In this document: positions 16,956-24,632 of the stretch, piece by piece | Layout: every line of letters starts with the position of its first letter | How positions within the stretch are numbered: position 1 is the stretch's first letter | DNA from: UBA8437 sp963582065 | GTDB taxonomy: Bacteria; Planctomycetota; Planctomycetia; Planctomycetales; Planctomycetaceae | Assembly: GCA_963582065.1 (NCBI GenBank) | Contig: CAUZRQ010000007.1 | Location: forward strand, 1 to 64,000 | Direction of reading: 5' to 3' | DNA: 64,000 nt | The notes under the pieces: model-generated | Databases searched by the model: none | What the model was told of the DNA's origin: nothing | What the model saw: the letters and a program-made list of their open reading frames with translations, nothing else | Translations under genes and position numbers: made by a program

Positions 16956-18763
16956 GCCTGGCGATTCCGCTTGCGGGCGTTTTCGGTCAGGTGGGTTTTC
17001 CTGAGCCGGATCGCTGCCGGAGTCACCTCGACGTACTCGTCGCCCTCGATGTACTCGAGCGCCATTTCGAGTGTCATTTTGCGGGGCGGCTTCAGCAGGA
17101 TGTTGTCGTCGGAGCCGGCCGCGCGGACGTTGGTCAGCTTCTTTTCCTTGGTCGGGTTGACGACCATGTCGTTGTCACGCGAATTTTCCCCGACGATCAT
17201 CCCCTCGTAGACCACGTCGCCGGGAGCCACAAACAGTTCCGAACGTTCCTGCAGTTTCCAGATCGCGTAGGCGACGGCATGGCCGTCGGACTGGGAGACC
17301 AGGACCCCGTTCCGGCGTCGGGGCACGTCGCCGTCACACGTCTTGTAGGCCTCGAAGCGGTGGTGCATGATCGCCTCGCCGTGGGTGGCGTTGAGTAGAC
17401 GTGTCCGGAGTCCGATCAGGCCACGGGCGGGGATCGAAAATTCGATGTGGGTCTGTCCGGCCGGCCCGGCGTTCATTTCGAGGACCTGGCCACGGCGGGT
17501 GCCGGCCAGTTCCAACACCGGCCCGACCGCCTCCGGTGGCACGTCCACCTCGAGTCGCTCGAACGGTTCGAGCCAGTGCCCGTCGACCTGGCGGCGGATC
17601 ACTTCGGGCTTGCCGACAGACAGTTCGTAGCCCTCGCGACGCATCTGTTCAATCAGGATCGCCAAGTGGAGGATGCCGCGACCCGAAACGGTGAAGGTGT
17701 CGGTGTCGTCGGCCTCCCGAACACGCAGGGCCACGTTGGACTTCACTTCGCGATTCAACCTTGCCCGCAGGTGTCGGCTGGTGACAAACTGCCCGTCCTG
17801 TCCGGCCAGCGGCGACGTGTTGGGGGCGAAGACCATCGAGAGAGTCGGTTCGTCGATGGCCAGCCGTGGAAGCGGGTCGGGGTGTTCGGGATCGGCCAGC
17901 GTGTCGCCGATGGCCGGTTCGTCGAGCCCGAGCACGGCGACGATGTCGCCGGAGCGGGCCGTGGAGACCGGTCGGCGGCCGAGCTTGTCGAACAGTTCGA
18001 CGCTGGTAACGGTCCCCGACGCCGCCTCTCCGTGCTCCTTGAGCACGGTCACGTCCTGGCCTTTGTTGAGGATGCCGGCCGTGATGCGGCCGACGACGAT
18101 CGATCCGACGAATTCGGACCACTCGATTGAGGTTGCCCGGAGCTGCAGCGGGCGGTCCGAGAAGTCCTCGGGTGGCGGCACCTTGTTGTGGATCAATTCA
18201 AGCAACGGTTGCATCGTACCACTGCGGTCGTCGGAGTCGTGGGTCGCGTAACCGTCGCGGGCACTGGTGAAGATGTAGGGGAAATCGAGCGTGTCATCGT
18301 CGGCACCAAGGTCGGCCATCAGGTCGAACGTCTCCGAGAGCACTTCGTGGGGACGCGAGTCGGGACGGTCGATCTTGTTGATCACCACCAGGGGCCGCAA
18401 TTTTTGTTCCAGTGCCTTGTTCAGTACGAAGCGGGTCTGCGGCCGGGGGCCCTCGAAGGCGTCGACCAGCAGCAGGGCCCCGTCAGCCATCTGCAGGACC
18501 CGCTCGACCTCTCCCCCGAAATCCGCATGGCCGGGCGTGTCGATGATGTTGATCGAGACATCCCGGTAAGCCAGGGCGATGTTCTTGGAGAGAATCGTGA
18601 TGCCACGTTCTCGCTCGAGATCACTCGAATCCAGGATCAGGTCGCCGGAAAGTTGGCTTGCGCGATACTGGCCACTTTGCCGCAGCAGGCAGTCGACCAG
18701 GCTGGTCTTGCCGTGATCGACATGGGCAATGATCGCGATGTTGCGGAGATCAGTTCGATGCAT
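16952..18763 (-). CDS. typA: Ribosome-associated GTPase TypA/BipA
   Basis: A 603-residue translational GTPase. It has all the G motifs: AHVDHGKTSLVD (G1), RERGITI (G2), DTPGHADFGGEV (G3) and NKIDRPD (G4). These are followed by the EF-G-like domains III and V and the TypA-specific C-terminal domain (EFSIPARGLIGLRTRLLNAT, GMIVGENSRDNDMVVNPTKE). TypA/BipA binds ribosomes and supports 50S assembly and growth under stress. The length is typical. The ATG at 18763 gives the standard MHRTDLRNIAIIAHVDHGKT opening; upstream in-frame codons are not needed. A candidate promoter lies 44-72 nt upstream. Confidence 0.97.
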   Translation of the reverse strand: MHRTDLRNIAIIAHVDHGKTSLVDCLLRQSGQYRASQLSGDLILDSSDLERERGITILSKNIALAYRDVSINIIDTPGHADFGGEVERVLQMADGALLLVDAFEGPRPQTRFVLNKALEQKLRPLVVINKIDRPDSRPHEVLSETFDLMADLGADDDTLDFPYIFTSARDGYATHDSDDRSGTMQPLLELIHNKVPPPEDFSDRPLQLRATSIEWSEFVGSIVVGRITAGILNKGQDVTVLKEHGEAASGTVTSVELFDKLGRRPVSTARSGDIVAVLGLDEPAIGDTLADPEHPDPLPRLAIDEPTLSMVFAPNTSPLAGQDGQFVTSRHLRARLNREVKSNVALRVREADDTDTFTVSGRGILHLAILIEQMRREGYELSVGKPEVIRRQVDGHWLEPFERLEVDVPPEAVGPVLELAGTRRGQVLEMNAGPAGQTHIEFSIPARGLIGLRTRLLNATHGEAIMHHRFEAYKTCDGDVPRRRNGVLVSQSDGHAVAYAIWKLQERSELFVAPGDVVYEGMIVGENSRDNDMVVNPTKEKKLTNVRAAGSDDNILLKPPRKMTLEMALEYIEGDEYVEVTPAAIRLRKTHLTENARKRNRQA

Positions 18764-18806
18764 GAAGTCAGCGCCGACCGGTGCCGGATGAAACGGGAAG
18801 AGGGGG

Positions 18807-18835
18807 ATTATGGAGAGCGACCCGCAGTTGGGCAA
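18807..18835 (-). promoter_or_regulatory. Candidate sigma-70-type promoter of typA
   Basis: Read on the minus strand: TTGCCC (18835-18830), a 17-nt spacer, then CATAAT (18812-18807). The predicted transcript would start near 18800, giving a leader of about 37 nt. The -10 matches 5/6 and the -35 matches 4/6. Confidence 0.5.
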
Positions 18836-19136
18836 CAGCGGTTGTCGGATGGTTTGGCAACGAGTCAAACGGAACTCGACAGACAATCACTTGTATTCAG
18901 AATGAACCGAACAATGCAGAAAACCGGAGTCTTCGGTTTAACCCGCTGGACCGGCGGAACCGATATCTGTCAATACCGTACGACATGTCCTGTCGTTCTG
19001 GGACCGACCCGTTAGGCGGAAGTCGATCCGCAAAACAGTGACAGAAACAGTCGGCGGTGAACGGCCAGGCGATTGGAACCTTTGGCCGTTCGTCTAGACA
19101 GAAGATGGCACCAGAATATCTCGGAGGGGGAGGCCG
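18836..19136. other. Divergent intergenic region between typA and the HEAT-repeat gene
   Basis: About 300 bp with no plausible gene. It holds weak inverted repeats (for example AACCG/CGGTT around 18922-18940) and a strong ribosome site (GGAGGGGGAGG) just before the ATG at 19137. No clear promoter for the plus-strand gene was found by eye. Confidence 0.4.
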
Positions 19137-20492
19137 ATGAAGACGGCCGGATTTCAATACGTAAACGTCCTTGGTATCTCGTTGCTGGTCACAGCCTTGG
19201 CGTGGACCAGCATCCTGGCCGCTCGCGACACCGAGGCATCGGTGACACGGATGATGAACTCCGCTCGCCTGTTCGAGCGGCAGGGCCGCCAGTTGAAGGC
19301 CGCCGAGATGTATCGACGGGTACTGCACTCGGCTCCTGGCAACGAGTACGCGGCCAAACGACTGGACGCGCTCCGGAAAATGTCCACGCAACTCATGGAG
19401 ATCTCGGGGGTCAGCGAGAATTCTGAGCCAGCGGTGCAATTAGTCACCGCTGTCCAGGAAGACCCGAAGGCTGAACCGAAACCGGTGGTGAACGTCCGTC
19501 GTCGGCAGGCCAGAAGTTCAAAGCAGATCATCAAGTCGACTCAATCGGCTTTGAACAAGATTCGCGACAAGCTCGTTGGTCGGCCGAAACCGGTCACCCT
19601 CGAACCGGTCGTAGAAGAGGGGGTAATCCCGGCCTCGTACGCCGCTCCCAAGGACGACCCGAAAACTGAACCGAATCCGGTGGTGAACGTCCGTCGTCGG
19701 CAGGCCAGAAGTCCAAAGCAGATCATCAAGTCGACTCAATCGGCTTTGAACAGGATTCGCGACAAGCTCGTTGGTCGGCCGAAACCGGTCGTGGAAGAGG
19801 GGACAATCCCGGCCCTGGACCGGTCACCGCTGTGGGAACGACTCGACCCGACATTGGGGGGATTGGCCGACATTGTGGTGATGAGCCCGGCCGAGAAGAT
19901 CGCGAAAAGAAATCATTCCCTGGTGCCCAGGCCTGACGACGCGGATGCAGTGACATTGTTGGTCGATGCTGTGACCTACACGCCGGATGCCGAGTCGGCC
20001 CTTGCGGCCTACATGCTGGGGACCCGCACCACAGGCCAGGACATGGTGATGGCCAGTCTGGACGAGCAGTTGGCCGCTCGTAGGGGATTTGCACAGGTGC
20101 ACATCGCCGAGGCACTACTCCGCCTTGACGGCAACCATGCCGCGGCAACCGACGCGTTGATCGAGTTGGTGTCCTCCTCGGAGAAGGAGGTCCGGATGAT
20201 GGCGGCGCTCGCCATGCAGTCGGCCGTCGCCACGCAGAGAGATCGGTGCATTCAGGTCCTGATCCTGTTGTTGAGCGACGGGGACTGCGATCTGCGGGCA
20301 GCCGGAGCCCTGGCGCTGGGTGGTTACGGGATGTCGGCCAAGGCGGCCGTACCGGCGTTGATGCAGTTGGTTCGCGACGAGAATACCGATACCGCCCGCG
20401 CGGCCGGAGTGGCGCTGCGGTGCGTGTTTCCGGAACCGGTCGCACCGATCAGCAGTACGTCGATCAGGCGGACCGTGGCACACGGGTCCTGA
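19137..20492 (+). CDS. Membrane-anchored HEAT-repeat protein with an internal duplicated segment
   Basis: A 451-residue protein with one N-terminal hydrophobic segment (VLGISLLVTALAWTSILAA), serving as anchor or signal. Residues ~40-85 look like a TPR-type helix pair (LFERQGRQLKAAEMYRRVL). Two near-identical basic segments follow (RRRQARSSKQIIKSTQSALN / RRRQARSPKQIIKSTQSALN, both continuing IRDKLVGRPKP). The C-terminal ~150 residues are HEAT-like helical repeats (DALIELVSSSEKEVRMMAAL, DCDLRAAGALALGGYGMSAK). HEAT repeats usually bind proteins, and the basic copies may contact nucleic acid or acidic polymers; this is inference. The gene is followed 58 bp later by a lipoprotein gene, so the two may be co-expressed. 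Function unknown. Confidence 0.75.
   Translation: MKTAGFQYVNVLGISLLVTALAWTSILAARDTEASVTRMMNSARLFERQGRQLKAAEMYRRVLHSAPGNEYAAKRLDALRKMSTQLMEISGVSENSEPAVQLVTAVQEDPKAEPKPVVNVRRRQARSSKQIIKSTQSALNKIRDKLVGRPKPVTLEPVVEEGVIPASYAAPKDDPKTEPNPVVNVRRRQARSPKQIIKSTQSALNRIRDKLVGRPKPVVEEGTIPALDRSPLWERLDPTLGGLADIVVMSPAEKIAKRNHSLVPRPDDADAVTLLVDAVTYTPDAESALAAYMLGTRTTGQDMVMASLDEQLAARRGFAQVHIAEALLRLDGNHAAATDALIELVSSSEKEVRMMAALAMQSAVATQRDRCIQVLILLLSDGDCDLRAAGALALGGYGMSAKAAVPALMQLVRDENTDTARAAGVALRCVFPEPVAPISSTSIRRTVAHGS
19461..19814 (+). repeat. Tandem in-frame duplication inside the HEAT-repeat gene
   Basis: The unit at 19461-19634 (174 bp) recurs at 19656-19814 (159 bp) with only scattered base changes. The second copy lacks 15 bp (five codons, TLEPV). 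The offset is 195 bp, exactly 65 codons, so the frame is kept. The high nucleotide identity, including synonymous positions, points to a recent duplication. Confidence 0.93.
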
Positions 20493-20550
20493 CGCGGCAC
20501 TGGACCTCGGATGATGTCCGGGGACAAACAAATCGGAAGGATCAAGACCA

Positions 20551-21195
20551 ATGGTGAAGACGACCACGTTGAAGATCCTGTTGACGTTGGCGATGTTGGC
20601 CGGTTGCAGCACCGAATTCCGAGACGGGATCGATGACACGGCGGTCTCGATACAAAGTCGCGCCCGAGCGTTGCAAGCATGGACAGACTCACGGGATCTG
20701 TTCGACGGGATTCCGCATACCGAGGATTTCGGTAATGGGTTCCGGGACGGCCACCACGATATCGCCATGGGGGGGGCAGGATCGTGGCCGGCGCTGCCGC
20801 CTCGCGAGTACCGCGGATTGGGAGGCCGTGCCGACGAGGATCGATCACGGTTGGCGGCCTACATGGATGGGCACGAACACGGGGTCTTGGCGATCACGGC
20901 GCAGAGTCGCCTGCGTGCGAAAATGTCCTGGGACGAATCACGTGACATGTACGATGGCATTCCCCATCTCTCAGACTTCAGACGGGGATACCTCGATGGT
21001 TTCTTCTCCACCTCAATGGGGCGTAAAGAAACTCGACTGGTGACATTGCCGGCCGAGTACAGCGAACGCAGGTTCGAGACCGATCTGGGACTGGCCCGCG
21101 TGCGGACCTACCGCGACGGTCACCAGCACGGAAAAATGACGGCCCAAGCCGAAATGACAGTCGAACAGGCGGCATCGGCCGAAACACGCGAGTAG
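20551..21195 (+). CDS. Lipoprotein with two 83-residue repeats
   Basis: The 214-residue protein has a lipoprotein signal with lipobox LAMLAGC (Cys19). The mature part is two copies of one module: residues ~43-111 (WTDSRDLFDGIPHTEDFGNG ... YMDGHEHG) and ~126-194 (WDESRDMYDGIPHLSDFRRG ... YRDGHQHG). Each copy contains a DGIPH core, an aromatic-Gly-x-x-x-Gly turn (GFRDGHHD / GYLDGFFS), a Pro-x-x-Tyr segment and a terminal DGH-x-HG. Planctomycete lipoproteins with repeated YxDG/FxxG motifs are familiar, but I know of no assigned function. The conserved His and Asp residues could bind metal; this is inference. The ribosome site AAGGA precedes the ATG. Confidence 0.75.
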   Translation: MVKTTTLKILLTLAMLAGCSTEFRDGIDDTAVSIQSRARALQAWTDSRDLFDGIPHTEDFGNGFRDGHHDIAMGGAGSWPALPPREYRGLGGRADEDRSRLAAYMDGHEHGVLAITAQSRLRAKMSWDESRDMYDGIPHLSDFRRGYLDGFFSTSMGRKETRLVTLPAEYSERRFETDLGLARVRTYRDGHQHGKMTAQAEMTVEQAASAETRE

Positions 21196-21218
21196 CACGA
21201 CCGTAGCGGCCGGATTGA

Positions 21219-23336
21219 TCAGGCGAAAAAGAAGTGCATCCACACGGCCGTGGCACAAAGTAGCGCCGCCCAACTGCGGTCTCGCGCCCACCACGGACGG
21301 TCGCCCGCTGGTGCTGGTGCTTCCACCCCGGTGCCGGACTCGCCCAGCGGAAACTTGTTCCGACGTGTTGAGTTGATTCGGAACGCAGCCAGGGTGATCG
21401 CTGCTGCGATGAACGAGGCGACCGAGGGGCGGACCCATCCCGCCCACATTGTCCCGGCGAGGACGGCCAAAAGGCCTATCGCCAGGAGAATCAGTTGAGC
21501 GAGCCGTTTCAGGTCGTCGGGGTGGTGTCCGCCGAGATCGGACCACGTCAATCTCGCCTGTTCCGCTTCGACGGACGTTGAGAGACTGACCAGGACATGG
21601 ACGATCAGGCAGCAGAGGATCACCGCGACGACACGATGGAAGAAGTTCAGACTCGGTCCAAGCGTGAGATTGACCGCATTGAGTTCTTCACGGTGATTCT
21701 CGACACGACGGGTGATCTCGTCGGAGTTGAGTGCCTGCCAATCCTGTGGCAGGTCACTGATCCTGGTGGCATCCAGTGTCTTCTGTTCGGTGATGACCTG
21801 GTAAACGGCCGGTGGCATTCCGACCGTGCGGTCGTACGCCTCTTGGAAAGCCCAGGAGAAAAGCACACCGGCGATGATGGTCACCAAAGCTCCACTTGCG
21901 GTGCCGCGGCGCCAGAACATGCCGACCAGGAAAGCCACCAGCAGGCCGGGAGTCAGGTAGGTTGTGTAGTTGACAATTTGGAGAAAGAAGTTGTCCTTGC
22001 TGTTGGGGTCGATTACGGCGAACGTCAGGCCGGTGGCGATGAGGACGAAAACGATGATCGAGATTCTGCCGACACGAACCAGTTGGCGATCGTCCGCGTC
22101 GGGACGAATGTACTTCTGGTAGACGTCGATGGTGAAAATGGTGGCTGCCGAGTTCATCATCGAGTCGATCGACGAGAGGATGGCACCGATCAGGCCGGCC
22201 GCCACGATACCGATCAATCCGTAACCGGCCGGGACGACCAGCCGAACCAGCTCGGAGAATGCCGCATCGGGGTCGACGTCGTGGTCAACGCGTTGCCGGA
22301 TCAGGAAGAAACCGGCGATACCCGCGGCGATGCAGAAGAAGGGGATCAGGAGCTTCAGGAACCCCGCGGCGATGATCCCCAACCGCGCTTCGCCATCCGA
22401 CCGGGCGGCCAGGGCGCGTTGTACGATAAACTGGTTCGTGCCCCAGTAGAAACAGTGCATAAAGATGAGCCCGCTCAGCACTCCCGACCAGGGCAACTGT
22501 GAGTGGTTGCTGGGCAGGTACAGCCGCATCTTCTGTTCGGATTCCAGATGGTCGAGCCGGATCATCTCTCGCCATCCGGCCGCCACTCCGTCACCATCGC
22601 CAAGTTCGCCGAAGATCAACAACGCCAGGAGGATACCACCCCCCAGCAGCAACAGCGATTGGATGGCATCGGTCAAAACCACCGCTCTCAGGCCACCCAG
22701 AACCGTGTACACCGTCGAGATGACCGCCAGGATGATCACGAAGGCGGCGTACCATTTCATGTCGACCTTCACCACCGGATGGGCTTTGAGGTCGTTTTCA
22801 GCGATCGTTCCGGCTTCGATCTCCCGGCGATTTCCGACCGTTTCCTCGGCGACCTGGTGGTTGTCGATTGCCGCACCGCCGACCATTACACAGGCCGAAC
22901 GTGCACCGATGTACAGTCCCGGCACCATCTGCACTCCGGCCATGATCAGCACCATGATCACGGCGTAGGAGAGTCGACTGCGGTCGTCATAACGGCGCCC
23001 CAGATACTCCGAGAGCGTGTAGATCTTCAGGCGTCGGTAGACGGGCAGGAAGCCGTAGCAGAGCAGCAACAGGCCGAAGATGGCGCCCAGTTCGAAGTGA
23101 CTCTGAGCGAATCCGATCGAGAAGCCGAGGCCGAGCATGCCGACAAGGTGGTTGGCGCTGACGTTGGAACCGTAGATTGATCCCGCCACACCCCACCAGC
23201 GGATGTGTCGTCCTGCCAGGAAATACTGTTCGGACGACTCGGTTTCTCCACGTCCTGCCAACAACCCGACGGCCATCACGGCCACCAGCGCGATCAGGAA
23301 GACCGCGAAATCGACCGCGTGAAACAGATCACCCAT
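21219..23336 (-). CDS. Sodium:solute symporter (SSS/SLC5 family)
   Basis: This 705-residue integral membrane protein has about 13-15 hydrophobic segments. It shows the SSS N-terminal signature (SSEQYFLAGRHIRWWGVAGS, then IYGSNVSANHLVGMLG) and the conserved sodium-site region GLIGIVAAGLIGAILSSIDS, followed by MMNSAATIFTIDVYQKYI. Length and the SSIDSMMNSAATIFT pattern fit the sugar/inositol-transporter branch of SLC5. Two soluble inserts are seen: after TM4-5 (RREIEAGTIAENDLKAHPVV) and a large C-terminal one (~560-620). The substrate is probably a sugar or polyol, given neighbouring glycan genes, but this is inferred. Confidence 0.9.
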   Translation of the reverse strand: MGDLFHAVDFAVFLIALVAVMAVGLLAGRGETESSEQYFLAGRHIRWWGVAGSIYGSNVSANHLVGMLGLGFSIGFAQSHFELGAIFGLLLLCYGFLPVYRRLKIYTLSEYLGRRYDDRSRLSYAVIMVLIMAGVQMVPGLYIGARSACVMVGGAAIDNHQVAEETVGNRREIEAGTIAENDLKAHPVVKVDMKWYAAFVIILAVISTVYTVLGGLRAVVLTDAIQSLLLLGGGILLALLIFGELGDGDGVAAGWREMIRLDHLESEQKMRLYLPSNHSQLPWSGVLSGLIFMHCFYWGTNQFIVQRALAARSDGEARLGIIAAGFLKLLIPFFCIAAGIAGFFLIRQRVDHDVDPDAAFSELVRLVVPAGYGLIGIVAAGLIGAILSSIDSMMNSAATIFTIDVYQKYIRPDADDRQLVRVGRISIIVFVLIATGLTFAVIDPNSKDNFFLQIVNYTTYLTPGLLVAFLVGMFWRRGTASGALVTIIAGVLFSWAFQEAYDRTVGMPPAVYQVITEQKTLDATRISDLPQDWQALNSDEITRRVENHREELNAVNLTLGPSLNFFHRVVAVILCCLIVHVLVSLSTSVEAEQARLTWSDLGGHHPDDLKRLAQLILLAIGLLAVLAGTMWAGWVRPSVASFIAAAITLAAFRINSTRRNKFPLGESGTGVEAPAPAGDRPWWARDRSWAALLCATAVWMHFFFA

Positions 23337-23678
23337 TGACGACTCATGACGCGAGTGGCGGTGGTTTTAACAGGAGCTTGCTCACCTTAGCAGAGTGCGT
23401 GGTCGAGATCATCCGAGGAGAATTGTGGTTGACATCGGGTTTTACTTCGATCAGGTTGGGGGCTGGGTATGGGTGTGGATCTTGAGGAAGCGTGGTTTGT
23501 CGATGTCGTGGCGGTTCGTGGCGAGCGGTCATCGGCTGCTCTTTACACGTCTTCTCGTTTTCGACACGAAGCCTGACGGTCTCGTGCCCAAACTGCGTAG
23601 TGGTGGATACGCGGGTGTGGCATTCAGCAATTGTGGTTCTTTCTCGCGACCACCATACATGCGGACGGCGAAAGTCGG
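23337..23678. other. Divergent intergenic region between the symporter and the STAS gene
   Basis: About 340 bp without a supported gene. A TTGACA occurs at 23429-23434, but the region 17 nt downstream is not a -10. A 95-codon frame on the plus strand has no family resemblance or ribosome site and was not annotated. Confidence 0.35.
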
Positions 23679-24083
23679 ATGAACGAAACAGTGACGGTTT
23701 TCGTGGTCGAACACGTCGACGATGTGGTCGTCGTAGAGCCTCTGGGTGACGAGTCGGCGTTCCGCTATTCGGACATACACAACCAGGCCAACCGGGTGAT
23801 GCGGAAACTGGACGACACGTCAGTACATGGCGTTGTTGTCGATCTACGCAGTGTTCCCATGCTCGGCTGGGTGATGACCAGCGCCATCGTGCGGTTGGTG
23901 CGAAACCTGGATTATCGCGGTGGGTTGGCCGTCTACTGCTCGGCGTCGAAAGCAAACATCCAGCAGTTCTCGTCGATGAAACTCGGCGACCCATGGACGC
24001 ACCACGATTCTCGAGACGAGGGGGTGGCGGTTATCCGAGACCTGATCGTCAACGAGTCGCCGGTGGCCGAAGAGGGGTCGTAG
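23679..24083 (+). CDS. STAS-domain protein (anti-sigma-factor-antagonist fold)
   Basis: A 134-residue cytoplasmic protein with the STAS pattern: a beta hairpin (VVVVEPLGDESAF), then HGVVVDLRSVPMLGW, a helix (TSAIVRLVRNLDYRGGLAVY) and CSASKANIQQFSSMKLGD, the final STAS strand-helix. In SpoIIAA-like proteins a Ser/Thr after the D-L-S-x-V motif is phosphorylated. Here the segment reads SVPMLGWVMTS, so the phospho-site is not obvious. The next gene, 3 bp downstream, encodes an FHA phosphothreonine-binding protein, which suggests a joint role in a Ser/Thr-kinase signalling chain. Start: ATG at 23679. Confidence 0.8.
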   Translation: MNETVTVFVVEHVDDVVVVEPLGDESAFRYSDIHNQANRVMRKLDDTSVHGVVVDLRSVPMLGWVMTSAIVRLVRNLDYRGGLAVYCSASKANIQQFSSMKLGDPWTHHDSRDEGVAVIRDLIVNESPVAEEGS

Positions 24084-24086
24084 AGG

Positions 24087-24602
24087 ATGCTCGGTGAACT
24101 GGTGCCCGTGGGCGGGGGCGATCCCATTCCGCTGCTACGAGAACGGTTGCTGGTCGGCCGCCGAAGCCGGTGTGATATTCGCCTGGATTTTCCGAACGTC
24201 TCGTCACAGCATTGCGAACTCGACATGGAATCCGGTTACTGGCAGGTTCGAGACCTTCGCAGTACCAACGGTGTGAAGGTCAACGGCCAGCGTGTCGAGG
24301 TGCAGGTGCTGATGCCCGGTGACATGCTGACCATCGGCAAGCACGATTTCGAAGTGGTCTATCAACCGACGTCCGATGGCCCGCCGCCGTCGTTGAGCGA
24401 AGACGATCCGTTTTCGAGATCATTGCTTGAACAGGCCGGACTGGAGGGGCAGCGGAAGGCACGGCGGCGCTCCGACCGCCTCAAGAGTAAGCTTCCGCCG
24501 GCTGTTGCAGCTCCCCGAGCGACCGACGAACTGGATGGCGACAGCGCCGAGGACACGCAGATCCACGACTGGCTGACCGACGACGACGTCGCCGCCGACT
24601 GA
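24087..24602 (+). CDS. FHA-domain protein
   Basis: The 171-residue protein has an N-terminal FHA domain (about 1-95). The conserved residues are visible: VGRRSRCDIRLDFPNVSSQH (G-R, S and H contacts), then RDLRSTNGVKVNGQRV (the NG loop). FHA domains bind phosphothreonine peptides. The C-terminal ~75 residues are charged and probably disordered, ending in an acidic tail (DTQIHDWLTDDDVAAD). Only 3 bp separate it from the STAS gene, so the two are surely one operon. No kinase gene is in the window. Confidence 0.93.
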   Translation: MLGELVPVGGGDPIPLLRERLLVGRRSRCDIRLDFPNVSSQHCELDMESGYWQVRDLRSTNGVKVNGQRVEVQVLMPGDMLTIGKHDFEVVYQPTSDGPPPSLSEDDPFSRSLLEQAGLEGQRKARRRSDRLKSKLPPAVAAPRATDELDGDSAEDTQIHDWLTDDDVAAD

Positions 24603-24632
24603 CTCGGTCTGCCGCGGCCGGTGCGGAGATCC

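Noticed and set aside
23395..23682. 95-codon open frame upstream of the STAS gene
   Set aside because: No ribosome site, no family pattern, and it overlaps the STAS start; treated as intergenic.
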